A stretch of 64,000 nt of DNA from Nitrospira sp. (GTDB lineage Bacteria > Nitrospirota > Nitrospiria > Nitrospirales > Nitrospiraceae). A program made the position numbers and the translations under genes. The stretch covers positions 3,245,501 through 3,309,500 of the forward strand of contig CP060499.1 of assembly GCA_024760525.1 (NCBI GenBank), given 5' to 3'. Below are positions 6,374 through 15,977 of the stretch, in pieces (position 1 is the first letter of the stretch; each line of letters opens with the position of its first letter). The notes below the pieces were generated by a model. The model had not been told where the DNA came from. It searched no databases and saw only the letters and a list, made by a program, of their open reading frames with translations.

Positions 6374-8865
6374 GCGAGACGCCGATATCATCGCAGCCAG
6401 GCACACGATGGGGGTTGAAGACCAAGATCATTCTTTCCATGCTGCTCGTCGGTATCATCCCGCTCGTTGTGGGTTTGGGCATGGCATTCTGGCAGGGCTC
6501 CCAAGAAATCCGGGAGGTCAGCGGGGAAAGTTTTGAAGCGCTTGCGACTGAAGCCGCCCGCAAACTTGATCTCCTCCTTGCCGAAGAAATCGCGCACACC
6601 GCGCGTATCGCGAATGACACTGCGATCATTCGTGAGTTGGAGCACCGGCGTGATGCGCGAGGCGACTCCAAGAATCCGGCGGCCGCGATCACTGATTTGG
6701 AGCGGCGTTGGACAGATCGAGACACGGCTGCGATCAAATCCATCACGGACAACCGTCTTAGCGCATTGCTCCACGAGTACTATACCGGCGTCCACAGTGC
6801 ACCTGGTCAATTGCTTCCGCACGTCGTCCGCTCCTCGACAAAGATGCTGTACCTCACGGACGCACAAGGTGTGCTCGTGGCAACGATGACCGACCATCCG
6901 GCGTTCCGCCACCACACCACCCGATGGTGGAAGGGGACCTTCAACAAAGCCGTGGGGAAGCTCTATGTCGAAGATGTCCATTTCGACGAGAAGGTGAACG
7001 CTTATGTATTCTCCATCTCACTCCCGGTCATGGACAGTCTTCGGTATGAAGTCGTCGGAGTCCTTCACCGCGTGATCGACGCCAAGGAGTTCTTCTCTCC
7101 TGCAACTCACGTCACGCGATTTGGAAAAACCGGCCATGTCATGCTGATTGACACCAACGGAATCGTCGTCAGTTGCCCCATTCTTCCCACGGGCGTCCCA
7201 TTGTCCGATCCGAAGTTAATCCCGCTCGTAACACCGCAGCAGCCCGGTTGGGTACAAGCCTCAAGCGATGGTCACGGCGGGCAGGCTACGTCCGTTATCG
7301 GGTTTGCCCCGCTCTCGGAAACCAGCCGGGTCACCAACGGAGCCAGCGACGATGGGTCGTGGCACACCTTCGTCTGGCAATCGTCCGATGAACTCTTTGC
7401 CCCGATCGAACATCTATTCGCCTGGGTGACCGTGTTTGGAGCCGTAGCCATCGTGCTGCTGGCCTCGCTTGGCTACGTGTCTGCCGGCCGCATTGTCACC
7501 CCGGTACGGCAGCTGCAACAGGCGGCGCAGTCCATCGGGCGCGGTGAATTGCGAACCCCGATTCAGATCCACACCGGTGACGAATTGGAGGACTTGGCCG
7601 CAGAATTCAACCGCATGAATCAGCAATTGAACGCCGCTTTCGCCGGACTGACCGATCAAGTCAAATTGAAAACCCAGGAAGTCCAAGTCCTCCAGCAATC
7701 CACGGATCAAATTCTAGACGCCGTTCCCACTCCAATCCTCTTAATCGATGCGAACGAAATTGTGCGTTACATCAATCGGGCGGCCCGCGAATCCTTCACG
7801 GTCCAAGAGCCGATGTCGGGCGCGTCGCTGTTCACGATTCTTCCGCTCGACCCAGCCGTTCAGAAACAGCTTCAAGCGGAGTTCCGGACCAATGGAGATA
7901 AGCCATTTCCCACAGCCGACTTCGAGCGTGAGGCAGCACCGAGGGATCCGTTGGAACCTACTGCCGATCACGCATCAGCCCGTCATCGGTCGGAACTCCA
8001 CATCGGATCGCGTGTCTATCACTATCAATGGTTCCGATTGCCCGCGAGGCCCGGGGAAGAAGACAGCATTGGTCTGGTGCTTCGAGACACCACGGATGAG
8101 AGTCGGCTGCAGGATCAATTGGTCCAGGCGGAGAAAACAGGAAGCCTTGGCGTCCTGACCGCCGGCATCGGCCATGAACTCAACAACCCCTTATTTGGAG
8201 TCATCGGGCTTGGAGAAGCCATCCAAGAAGAAGACAACCTTGAACGGATCAAGAGCTATGCTCAGGACATTGTGGCCCATGGTCGCCGGATGTCGACGAT
8301 CATCCGAGATTTCACCGGCATGGCAAGCCGAGACACTTCCGACAAGCCTGTTCCGATCGTTTTGGAGCGTGAATTGGACGAAGCGTTAGCCACGGCACAG
8401 ACCACCGTTGAAATGAAAAGCATCGTGATCCAGAAAACCTATGCGGGCGAGACACCCGTCCTCGCTTTTCCTGATCAACTCCGGCAAGCGCTGGTGAATC
8501 TGGTGACCAACGCTGTGCAAGCCATGAAAGGCGAGGGTACCCTCGCTTTAGCCACCGTCCAGTCAGACCATATGGTGACCGCAACCATCACCGACTCCGG
8601 ACCCGGTATTTCCAAGCAACACCTCTCGAAGGTCTTTGACCCATTTTTTACAACAAAAGGACAGGGGGAGGGTTCGGGACTTGGACTGACCGTCGCGAGA
8701 CGCATTATCCGAAAATTCGGAGGCGACCTCCGCATCGAATGTCTCGAAGGCCAAGGCACCACCTGCATCGTCACCCTGCCGATCAGTGTGCCTCAATCAC
8801 CCAAAGGAGGCTCATGGGCAACTTCCGCCTCGCGTTCCGAGCCGCAACCGTCACACTCATCTTAG
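6370..8865 (+). CDS. Membrane sensor histidine kinase, Cache-HAMP-PAS-HisKA-HATPase
   Basis: An 831-residue sensor. A membrane helix at about 19-40 and a second at about 350-370 flank a periplasmic region of some 300 residues with double-Cache character (MLYLTDAQGVLVA and MLIDTNGIVVSC are typical strand-turn segments). HAMP spans about 370-425, a PAS-like domain about 440-575, and the kinase core follows with His602 in GIGHELNNPL, Asn714 in NLVTNAVQ, DSGPGIS and GSGLGLTV. It starts at an ATGA overlap with the Rossmann kinase, so two kinases and one receiver are coupled in translation. The last 52 bases overlap the next gene, whose ribosome site lies inside this coding region. Confidence 0.95.
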   Translation: MSETPISSQPGTRWGLKTKIILSMLLVGIIPLVVGLGMAFWQGSQEIREVSGESFEALATEAARKLDLLLAEEIAHTARIANDTAIIRELEHRRDARGDSKNPAAAITDLERRWTDRDTAAIKSITDNRLSALLHEYYTGVHSAPGQLLPHVVRSSTKMLYLTDAQGVLVATMTDHPAFRHHTTRWWKGTFNKAVGKLYVEDVHFDEKVNAYVFSISLPVMDSLRYEVVGVLHRVIDAKEFFSPATHVTRFGKTGHVMLIDTNGIVVSCPILPTGVPLSDPKLIPLVTPQQPGWVQASSDGHGGQATSVIGFAPLSETSRVTNGASDDGSWHTFVWQSSDELFAPIEHLFAWVTVFGAVAIVLLASLGYVSAGRIVTPVRQLQQAAQSIGRGELRTPIQIHTGDELEDLAAEFNRMNQQLNAAFAGLTDQVKLKTQEVQVLQQSTDQILDAVPTPILLIDANEIVRYINRAARESFTVQEPMSGASLFTILPLDPAVQKQLQAEFRTNGDKPFPTADFEREAAPRDPLEPTADHASARHRSELHIGSRVYHYQWFRLPARPGEEDSIGLVLRDTTDESRLQDQLVQAEKTGSLGVLTAGIGHELNNPLFGVIGLGEAIQEEDNLERIKSYAQDIVAHGRRMSTIIRDFTGMASRDTSDKPVPIVLERELDEALATAQTTVEMKSIVIQKTYAGETPVLAFPDQLRQALVNLVTNAVQAMKGEGTLALATVQSDHMVTATITDSGPGISKQHLSKVFDPFFTTKGQGEGSGLGLTVARRIIRKFGGDLRIECLEGQGTTCIVTLPISVPQSPKGGSWATSASRSEPQPSHSS

Positions 8866-9407
8866 GGGGGTGCTGGGGTCTAGCTGCTCTCCTCGCCGCC
8901 AAAGAGAGCCCTATCGCCGTCGGGATCTCACCTGAAAGGGTCGCGGATTACGTCCATGCTGTCGTCGAGGCAGATCGCACGATTTATACGACTCAGGTCG
9001 TGAATCGTATGCAGGGGAAAGGGATTGTCGCAGCAACCGAACATTGGGAGCAGGACAACGCGCTTCCCCTGCCGGCCCAGTTTCTCCAACATTCAGGCCG
9101 ATTGGTCGCCGAGAGCGGCCGAGGCATCCGTTACCGACTTATCGGGCTCTCCCCGATCTATCAACGCAATGCCCCCGCTACCGACTTCGAGCGAAAGGCA
9201 CTGGAGGTGCTTAAAGACCAGCCCGATCGGCCGATCACCGGAATTGTCTCAAGCGGCAAGAAACAATACTTCCAAGCCATCTATGCGGACCGAGCCGTCT
9301 CTTCTGCGTGCGTCACCTGTCACAATAGTCATCCGCTGAGTCCCAAGCAGGACTTTAAGGTGAATGATGTGATGGGTGGCATCGCGATTACGATCCCGCT
9401 GGAATAA
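8814..9407 (+). CDS. c-type heme protein with Tll0287-like (DUF3365) domain
   Basis: An exported protein of 197 residues. I start at the ATG at 8814, four bases after AAAGGAGG, although the frame is open from 8739 inside the upstream kinase gene. The N-terminus is a signal or anchor (TVTLILGGC could also be a lipobox). The body matches the Tll0287-like/DUF3365 fold, which resembles PAS-type sensors, and a CVTCH heme-attachment motif is at 166-170 before a short C-terminal strand ending in ITIPLE. It should act outside the inner membrane as a redox or gas-sensing partner of the Cache kinase that overlaps it; that partnership is inferred from context only. Confidence 0.88.
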   Translation: MGNFRLAFRAATVTLILGGCWGLAALLAAKESPIAVGISPERVADYVHAVVEADRTIYTTQVVNRMQGKGIVAATEHWEQDNALPLPAQFLQHSGRLVAESGRGIRYRLIGLSPIYQRNAPATDFERKALEVLKDQPDRPITGIVSSGKKQYFQAIYADRAVSSACVTCHNSHPLSPKQDFKVNDVMGGIAITIPLE

Positions 9408-9418
9408 CAGAAGACGTT

Positions 9419-9477
9419 CTCGTCATGGTCGCCAAAAGAAAGCGACTGTGTGCGAATGAGGGTCAACGCGTGACGAG
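9419..9477. terminator. Possible bidirectional stem-loop between convergent genes
   Basis: Nested complementarity lies in the 74-base gap between two convergent genes: CTCGTCA at 9419-9425 with TGACGAG at 9471-9477, and an inner stem GTCGC (9428-9432) with GCGAC (9442-9446). The position suits a shared terminator, but no T run follows on either strand, so support is weak. Confidence 0.3.
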
Positions 9478-9481
9478 GACC

Positions 9482-10579
9482 TTAAGATGGCGTTGACGAA
9501 CTCGCGGGGGCAATCGTCTGCTTGAGTTGGTACTCCTCCCGATAAATCTGAACCGCGGTCATGAGCAAACTGACCAATATCGGTCCGACGAAAAGGCCGA
9601 GCAATCCGTACAGCGCCAGCCCGCCCAACACGCTGAGCACGAGCAGCAACACGGGAATCTGCACATCTTGGCCTATCAGCCATGGGCGAAGAAACTGATC
9701 GACCATCGAGACCACACCGATCCCCCAAACCAGCATCGCAAGCGCTTTTCCGACAGAACCGATCCAGAAGAAGTAGAGGACCACCGGGCCCCAGATCAAC
9801 CCCGTTCCACCGAATGGAATCGGGGCCAGAACGATCGTCAATGCCGTGAGTCCGATCGGAAAAGGCACACTGAGCGCAAGGTAGGCCAGCCCCGCCAGCA
9901 GGCCTTGAACAATAGCCGTCACCAACATCCCTTTCACCACCGCACGAATCGTTTGATCCAACCGGGTCAGGATCTTGGACTTATGCGACTCTTCCATCGG
10001 AATCAGTTCGTATAACACCGTGAGCCACTGTCGGCCATCCTTGAAAAGGAAAAACAGCACCAGCAACATCATGAAAAAATCCGTCACGAGCGCGAACGCA
10101 TTCTTCAGCAGGCCGCCCATGCTGCCGACTAAAAATTGGCTGACCTCTTTCACTCCGGTCATCAACGACTGCTCCACGGAAAGCACCGGTGCGCCGGTTC
10201 CCGATACAGCCGACTTCAGCCAACCGCCGATGAAGGGGATGGTCGCCAATTGATTCGGCAACCTTTGAAGCCCGCCAGACGAAATCCACACTCGAATCTC
10301 CTGTTCCGCTGCTCCCGCTTCCCGTACCAGCATAGCTCCCATCACGACCAACGGGACGATCACAACACCCAACGCACCGATCGTCAGCACTGCAGCGGAT
10401 ACCGCCTCCTTGCCACCTAAGAGTTTTGTCAACCGAAGATGGATGGGAAACCCCCAATGGGCAAGCAGTCCCGCCCAGAGAGCCGACAGCACGAAGGGTT
10501 TGAACATCAACCCAATCTGATAGAGCAGTAAGACCAGGAGAGAGAAGAACACGATGGAAAAGAGTTGTTGTCGAGTCAT
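9482..10579 (-). CDS. AI-2E family (PerM/YdiK-type) membrane transporter
   Basis: A 365-residue polytopic inner-membrane protein of the AI-2 exporter superfamily. Members have been linked to export of autoinducer-2, cation/proton exchange or other solutes, so the substrate is open. The N-terminal hydrophobic pair, a central cytoplasmic or periplasmic stretch around residues 80-160, and a C-terminal block of helices containing FGGTGLIWGP and a conserved GPI near the end (LFVGPILVSLL) fit the family. The start is an ATG at 10579 with only a weak ribosome site. It is convergent with the heme-sensor operon and followed at a distance by a bactofilin gene, so it is probably transcribed alone. Confidence 0.92.
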   Translation of the reverse strand: MTRQQLFSIVFFSLLVLLLYQIGLMFKPFVLSALWAGLLAHWGFPIHLRLTKLLGGKEAVSAAVLTIGALGVVIVPLVVMGAMLVREAGAAEQEIRVWISSGGLQRLPNQLATIPFIGGWLKSAVSGTGAPVLSVEQSLMTGVKEVSQFLVGSMGGLLKNAFALVTDFFMMLLVLFFLFKDGRQWLTVLYELIPMEESHKSKILTRLDQTIRAVVKGMLVTAIVQGLLAGLAYLALSVPFPIGLTALTIVLAPIPFGGTGLIWGPVVLYFFWIGSVGKALAMLVWGIGVVSMVDQFLRPWLIGQDVQIPVLLLVLSVLGGLALYGLLGLFVGPILVSLLMTAVQIYREEYQLKQTIAPASSSTPS

Positions 10580-10719
10580 GAAAAAGATCAGAGTCTCTTG
10601 AGGAGATAGTCAGTAAATAGCAGATCCGGCGGCATCTGTCACGGAAGGAACGAGCGGGATAAGAGAATAGACTGAGCTTTAGACAGGCACGAAACTGAGG
10701 GTAAGCGGTGCAAACGAAC

Positions 10720-11163
10720 CTACAGGTCGGCTTCTCTGCCGATCAACGCGACCGCCTTTCCACGATGCGCATTCATGTCACGAACATTGCTGGGCAATCG
10801 AGAGGATTCTTCCGGCCAGCCGGTGACTCCCATGTCGCTCACTCCCTGAAATTTGGCTCCCTCTTCCATCAGCAGCATAGGACTGTGCACTTCGCCGATC
10901 AGAATCGCCGTTTTGAGCAGTTGTACACGCCCGGTCGCCGTCACCGTCGCTTTGATGCGTCCGCTGCTGATGAGTGAATCGGCATGGATGGCTCCTTTTA
11001 CGACTCCATCTTCTCCCACAATCACTTCACCTTTGGTATGCACATCGCCTTCCAGGCGGCCATCGATCCGGACTGTACCGTCGACTTTGATTTCACCCTT
11101 CAATTCAACGCCTTTTGCCAACAGCGTGATATTGCCGTCATCCACATACCCGGTCTTTTTCAT
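10720..11163 (-). CDS. Bactofilin (polymer-forming cytoskeletal protein)
   Basis: Bactofilins polymerise without nucleotide into membrane-associated filaments that position wall enzymes and other machinery. The 147-residue protein has the right-handed beta-helix pattern of short repeats with hydrophobic and Gly positions (LKGEIKVDGTVRIDGRLEGD, then VIVGEDGVVKG and SSGRIKATVTATG) over residues 15-105 and a polar tail. I take ATG at 11163, seven bases after GAGGAG, over an upstream start at 11187. The next gene upstream on the same strand encodes a PBP1b-type wall synthase about 100 bases away from it, which agrees with a role in cell-wall growth. Confidence 0.92.
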   Translation of the reverse strand: MKKTGYVDDGNITLLAKGVELKGEIKVDGTVRIDGRLEGDVHTKGEVIVGEDGVVKGAIHADSLISSGRIKATVTATGRVQLLKTAILIGEVHSPMLLMEEGAKFQGVSDMGVTGWPEESSRLPSNVRDMNAHRGKAVALIGREADL

Positions 11164-11267
11164 GGGACGCTCCTCTGTGCAGGCCAACCCTTACCAAGGG
11201 TACCCTAGGACCGGAGATACGCCTAACGGTTTGTGGAATCCGGCAATCCGGGGGGCTGTGCCGCCAT

Positions 11268-13577
11268 TTATTGCGAGGAGAGGCCGAACGTGTGCTTCAG
11301 TTGTTCCCAGAAGCCGCCTCCGTGAACTTCGCAGTAGATCGTCGGCTCAGTCCCGGCGATGAAGAACTCTGATATTTTCTCGGGACATTGCGAAGTCGCC
11401 AGCTGGCCGGTTCTCGGGTCGATCCGACGCTGGACGACCCCCGACGGCATCTCAAAATCCTGCGCACCCTGTGGTAGGAGCCGAACCGCCAACTCACTCC
11501 AGATCGGAAGCGCGGCCTGCGCGCCGGTCAACGTAAGCGGTCGCTCATCGTCAAACCCGACCCAGACACCGATCGCGATATCCGGGGTGTACCCGACGAA
11601 CCACGCATCTCGATAGCCATCCGTCGTCCCGGTTTTGCCTGCGACCGGCCCTTGAACTCCGAAGGTTTTGGCCTTGGCGGCGGTACCTCGATCCACCACT
11701 CCTTTCAACAAGGATGTCACAAGAAATGTCCCTTGTGGAGTGGCCGCCTGACGTCGATCAAGGGTAGGACTCCAGATGGTCTCACCACCCACATTCGCCA
11801 TATTGGACAAGGCGACCGGGCGGATGACAACTCCTCCATTGGCGAGTCCTGCGTAAGCTGATGTGATCTGCAGTAAGGAAACCGCTGAACTCCCCAGGGC
11901 CAAAGATAAATTGTCGGCTAGTGGCGTGGTAATCCCGAACTTCTGTAGCACGCCCGTCAGCGTCACAATTCCAGTCCGGTGAGCCGTTCGGACGGCTGGA
12001 ACGTTGAGTGACTGCTCAAGGGCCGTTCGGACCGTGACCTGCCCTCGATACTGCCGATCGTAATTCTGAGGTGACCAGGGACCGGTGCCGGATTCCAAGG
12101 TCACCGGTTCATCCATTAGCAGCGTCGCCGGAGTCAGACCGGTCATCCCTTGATCATGGGCCGCTTCGAATCCTGCCAGGTAGACGAAGGGCTTGAAGAG
12201 AGATCCCGCTGATCGATGCGCCTGCACCGCACGATTGAACTGGCTCAGTCGATAGTCCCGTCCACCGACCATCGCCAACACATGGCCACGCTTCACGTCC
12301 AACACAACTGCAGCGCCCTGAAGCGACGGCTCAACGCCGGCCAGCGCCGGATAGCTCTTCTCCAGTTTTGCCAATCCTTTCTGTAAGACCTGCGCAACGA
12401 TTTGCTGCGTTCTGGGATCAAGAGTCGAATAGATTCTCGCTCCTTCCGGAATTCCCATCCCGGTTCCTTGCTCAATCTCCCTAAACAGATAATCAACAAA
12501 GTACGGCGCATCGGTGAGCGCATCATTGGTCAGGACGACTTTAACCGGGCGGTTCAGGGCCACCGTTACGGCTTCCTCTGTCAGAATGCCCTCTTCGCGT
12601 AGGCGGCGGAGCACGACATTGCGGCGCTTGGTTGCCGACTCCACGTTTTTCACCGGCGAATAGGTATTGGGTCCCTTAATCAATCCAACGATCAATGCGA
12701 TTTCCTCGATCGACAAATTACCGGGTGTTTTGCCAAAGTAGCGATGCGCCGCTTCGCTCACACCGTAGATCGACACCAGCCCGGCTTGACCGAGATAGAT
12801 CTCGTTCACATAACTCTCCAGAATTTCTTCTTTGCGGTATTTGAACTCGAGCGCGATCGCGGCCACAAGCTCCCGGAACTTCCGCCCCATGGTGCGTTGG
12901 GGAGAATAAAAGAGGTTTTTTGCCAGCTGCTGAGTGAGGGTGCTGCCCCCCTGCACGACGGCTCCGCGAGTGACATTGATCCACAGCGCCCGACCGATGG
13001 CGAGAGGATCAACGCCATAGTGAGAGAAAAAGCGACGATCTTCGACGGCTAGCAACGTTTCAATCAGCGCGGGAGGTATCTGGTCCAACTGAATCCATTC
13101 ACGAACTTGTTTGGTTCCTGCCCGCATGCCGCTGATCAAGACCGGCTCGAGAGCTACAAGTGAGACTGGCTGATTGTCCGGCACCGACAACACCTCGGTC
13201 ACAATGCCGTTAGTCAATATCAACCGTATGGATCGGGCGGGAAGTCGATTATCTTCCTGAGCACGCAGGACAATCTCAATCGCATCGTTCGTGACGAAAT
13301 ACTCACCGGCTCCCCGCGGCGTCCCAGTGACCGGCCTGTATTCCAGCCGATGCAGGCGGTCCAATAAGCCTGAATCCACGGGATGGAGCCCCGGCGTTAG
13401 GAAGAACGGAGCTCCGTAAATAAGGAGCGGAGGATGCTCATCGCTCCTTGGAAGCGACAGGCTCGCCGAGAGCACGGCAGCATAAATCACGAGGCCGATG
13501 AGACCACATAGCGCCAATGCCAGCGTGGCGCCTATTCCTCTCTTGAACCAAACACGAGCCGATGCCATCAGAGCCAT
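11268..13577 (-). CDS. mrcB: Bifunctional penicillin-binding protein 1b
   Basis: A class A penicillin-binding protein that polymerises lipid II and cross-links peptidoglycan in the periplasm. After a cytoplasmic tail and one membrane helix (about 15-40), residues 75-145 look like the UB2H regulatory domain found in PBP1b. The GT51 domain follows with catalytic Glu179 in VEDRRFFSHYGVD and the signatures GGSTLTQQLAKN and EIYLGQ. The transpeptidase has Ser459-LFK, Ser523-LN and KTGTT at 648. At 769 residues it is a normal full-length member, and the C-terminus carries extra Cys residues (QCPEK, IYCEVHGG). The upstream gap 13578-13792 presumably holds its promoter and that of the divergent zinc-ribbon gene. 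Confidence 0.96.
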   Translation of the reverse strand: MALMASARVWFKRGIGATLALALCGLIGLVIYAAVLSASLSLPRSDEHPPLLIYGAPFFLTPGLHPVDSGLLDRLHRLEYRPVTGTPRGAGEYFVTNDAIEIVLRAQEDNRLPARSIRLILTNGIVTEVLSVPDNQPVSLVALEPVLISGMRAGTKQVREWIQLDQIPPALIETLLAVEDRRFFSHYGVDPLAIGRALWINVTRGAVVQGGSTLTQQLAKNLFYSPQRTMGRKFRELVAAIALEFKYRKEEILESYVNEIYLGQAGLVSIYGVSEAAHRYFGKTPGNLSIEEIALIVGLIKGPNTYSPVKNVESATKRRNVVLRRLREEGILTEEAVTVALNRPVKVVLTNDALTDAPYFVDYLFREIEQGTGMGIPEGARIYSTLDPRTQQIVAQVLQKGLAKLEKSYPALAGVEPSLQGAAVVLDVKRGHVLAMVGGRDYRLSQFNRAVQAHRSAGSLFKPFVYLAGFEAAHDQGMTGLTPATLLMDEPVTLESGTGPWSPQNYDRQYRGQVTVRTALEQSLNVPAVRTAHRTGIVTLTGVLQKFGITTPLADNLSLALGSSAVSLLQITSAYAGLANGGVVIRPVALSNMANVGGETIWSPTLDRRQAATPQGTFLVTSLLKGVVDRGTAAKAKTFGVQGPVAGKTGTTDGYRDAWFVGYTPDIAIGVWVGFDDERPLTLTGAQAALPIWSELAVRLLPQGAQDFEMPSGVVQRRIDPRTGQLATSQCPEKISEFFIAGTEPTIYCEVHGGGFWEQLKHTFGLSSQ

Positions 13578-13792
13578 TCCTCATTTGGACAATATAGGGG
13601 CATAAGCAGGCCTATTGCCGCCAGCACCATTTCAGCAGCAAATGAACGGTCTCTTTGCCGACGTATCAGCATATTCTACCCTCGACACCCCTCTTCCGTG
13701 TTACCCCCTCCGGGTCTACCTCATCTGCAAGGGTTTAGCTATCTTTCTCATAACAAACGCGAGTCCCCACAACTTGTAACAGGGAGAGAATC

Positions 13793-14038
13793 ATGAACTG
13801 TTCACGCTGCCACGGCCTCATGGTGAATGACCATTTTTTGGATTTTAATGGAACCATCGGGCACATGTGGGCCAAGGGATACCGTTGCATGAATTGTGGG
13901 AATGTCCATGACCCGGTCATCGAGCGACATCGCCTCGCTAGAGAGCAACAGGCGTTGGTCCTCTCGAATGGGGAGTTGGACATCAACAAAGGCCAGCTCC
14001 ACCCTGAAGTACAATCGGCCATGCCACAAGCAGCCTGA
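13793..14038 (+). CDS. Small zinc-ribbon protein, paralogue of 33274-33528
   Basis: An 81-residue protein with two Cys pairs, CSRC at 3-6 and CMNC at 32-35, that would bind one zinc ion as a ribbon. The segment C-x-x-C-x-GLMV, then CxNCGNVxDPVIE, recurs in the gene at 33274-33528, so both belong to one small family that I cannot name. There is no signal peptide or membrane segment. AGGGAGAG lies a few bases before the ATG, and a response-regulator remnant follows 68 bases later. A role in protein or nucleic-acid contact is possible, but nothing in the sequence fixes it. Confidence 0.8.
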   Translation: MNCSRCHGLMVNDHFLDFNGTIGHMWAKGYRCMNCGNVHDPVIERHRLAREQQALVLSNGELDINKGQLHPEVQSAMPQAA

Positions 14039-14106
14039 TTTCAGCTTTAAGGTATGAGGCTTCACGAGCCCGTTGGTGTGCGTTGTCGGAGCTGCGAAGG
14101 AGAGAC

Positions 14107-14468
14107 ATGGCTTCCATCTTGATCGTCGACGACGATGCGCCGATTCGGGTATTGTTGCGTCGCATTCTTGAAGAGGACGGCCATCAGATTCGTGAAGCTG
14201 CCAATGGCCACATCGGTCTCACCTCTATCGCGTCACACCCGCCGATCTCGTCATCACTGATATGTTGATGCCGGAGCGAGATGGGATGGATGTCACTCTC
14301 GCTCTAACGCAGGAATTTCTGGATGCCAGAGTGATAGCCCTAACCAAGGCAACCGGTCACTACAACTTTCCAACTGTCGCCAAGCTCTTCGGCGCACGAC
14401 GTGTTCTTAAGAAGACCTTCTCATCGGATGAAATCCGTCGAGTCGTGCGCCTCACGCTCCAACATTAG
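14107..14468 (+). pseudogene. Receiver-domain response regulator broken by a one-base deletion
   Basis: Two overlapping frames together encode one receiver of about 120 residues. The first, from ATG 14107 with AAGGAGAG before it, holds ILIVDDDAP and runs to EAANGHIGLT before ending at 14268. The second frame supplies the phospho-acceptor region as ADLVITDMLMPERDGMDV, then the C-terminal half with GARRVLKKTFS. Adding one C to the run near 14222-14224 (ACCTCTATCGCG to ACCCTCTATCGCG) restores GLTLYRVTPADLVITDML. The Pro usually after the conserved Lys is Thr. Either the gene is decaying or this is a base-call error. Confidence 0.85.
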
Positions 14469-14486
14469 CCCATTAGAACGGCGAAT

Positions 14487-15977
14487 TTAAGGAGCCATCG
14501 GAGGCTTGCCTGCAGAATCAGGCACAACGCTGCTCTCACCTCTCCCGGCACTTTCGTTGGCACTCCGGGATTCGAGCACTTGCGAAGGCCACACCGATCC
14601 CACAAACATGCCGATTCCCGCCGCTAGAAATCCAACGAGTTGCGGAGGCCAGACATCCGTCGGCTGGCTCAACAATTCCAGCACCACCCAAGTTGTAAGC
14701 CCGGCGACAATGGCGTAAAGAGCGCCCTGTGTCGTCGCTCGCTTCCAATAGAGCCCCGCAACCAATGGAATGAACGCCGCCACCAGAGTAACCTTGTAGG
14801 TATTCACCACCAGCTTGTAGATCGTCGCATCTGACCAGAGTGCAATGGCCAGAACCACCGAGGCGAAGCCGAGCAACACAACACGCATCAAGCGGAGAAA
14901 CTCCGAGTCATTCACATGCGCGAGCAACGGTCGAACGACGTTCTCGCTCAGCGCCACCGACGGTGCCAGCAATGTTGCGCTCGAACAACTCATGACGGCA
15001 GATAGAACGGCTCCGAAGAAAATGATCTGCGCCGGAAGTGGCGTGTATTGGAGAATCAATGTGGGCAACACCAGCTGCGAATCCTGCTCCAACAGCATCC
15101 CGAATTTGACGGGATCGATCAGAGTCGCCGCATACGCGAGAAACATGGGGACGAAACAGAAGACAAAATACAGCGCGGCACCCAGCAACGCCCCCCGCAC
15201 GGCCGTCTGTTCATTCTTGGCTGACGTGATGCGTTGAAACACGTCCTGCTGCGGGATAGATCCGAGCATCATGGTCATCCAAGCTCCGATGAAGGGGATC
15301 CAGGCTGTGATCGTGGCCGGTGGAAACAAGTCCAATTTGCCGGTGCCGGCTGCATGAGAGATCACCGTTTGCACCCCACCAGCCAGATTCCCCACGATCG
15401 ACGCAATATACAAAAGTCCCCCCACAATGACTGAAATCTGAACGAAGTCCAGAATCGCTACGGAAAACATACCGCCGAAGGTCGTATAGGTCAGAACAAT
15501 CGCTGCACCGATCACAATCCCGACCGACTGACTGACGCTTCCTTCTGTGACCACATTGAGGACTAAACCGAGCACTTTGAATTGGGCTGCAACCCATCCC
15601 AAGTACGAGGCGACGATGCAGAGTGTGCAGAGGACTTCGACGGTCCGGTTATAGCGGTACCGATAGTAGTCGCCCACTGTGAGCATATTGAGTCGATACA
15701 GCCGGGGGGCGAAAAAGAGTCCGGCGAGCATCAAACACATGCTGGACCCGAATGGGTCGGCAACGACACCACGGAGCCCTTCCTTGACGAAAGTGGCCGA
15801 GATGCCTAATACCGCTTCGGCACCGAACCAGGTCGCAAAGACAGTCGCCGTGACAACAGCGAGTGGCAGGCTCCTTCCGGCTACGGCAAAATCCCTGGAA
15901 TTCTGCACACGTGTCGCGGCGAAAAGCCCGATACCGACCGAAAGGAGGAGGTAGAGGATGACGAACCAGAGCACCAC
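14487..15977 (-). CDS. Sodium:solute symporter family protein
   Basis: A 496-residue inner-membrane transporter of the SSS family, which uses the sodium gradient to take up organic solutes; the substrate is not predictable. About thirteen hydrophobic helices are visible. Family signatures include the N-terminal FAVAGRSLPL and ATWFGAEAVLG, the TYTTFGGMFSVAILDFVQ segment of helix five to six, and GSIPQQDVFQRITSAKN. The last 35 residues are polar. The start is a GTG at 15977 with no convincing ribosome site, so it could differ by a few codons. It is convergent with the broken receiver gene, ending 18 bases from it. Confidence 0.93.
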   Translation of the reverse strand: MVLWFVILYLLLSVGIGLFAATRVQNSRDFAVAGRSLPLAVVTATVFATWFGAEAVLGISATFVKEGLRGVVADPFGSSMCLMLAGLFFAPRLYRLNMLTVGDYYRYRYNRTVEVLCTLCIVASYLGWVAAQFKVLGLVLNVVTEGSVSQSVGIVIGAAIVLTYTTFGGMFSVAILDFVQISVIVGGLLYIASIVGNLAGGVQTVISHAAGTGKLDLFPPATITAWIPFIGAWMTMMLGSIPQQDVFQRITSAKNEQTAVRGALLGAALYFVFCFVPMFLAYAATLIDPVKFGMLLEQDSQLVLPTLILQYTPLPAQIIFFGAVLSAVMSCSSATLLAPSVALSENVVRPLLAHVNDSEFLRLMRVVLLGFASVVLAIALWSDATIYKLVVNTYKVTLVAAFIPLVAGLYWKRATTQGALYAIVAGLTTWVVLELLSQPTDVWPPQLVGFLAAGIGMFVGSVWPSQVLESRSANESAGRGESSVVPDSAGKPPMAP

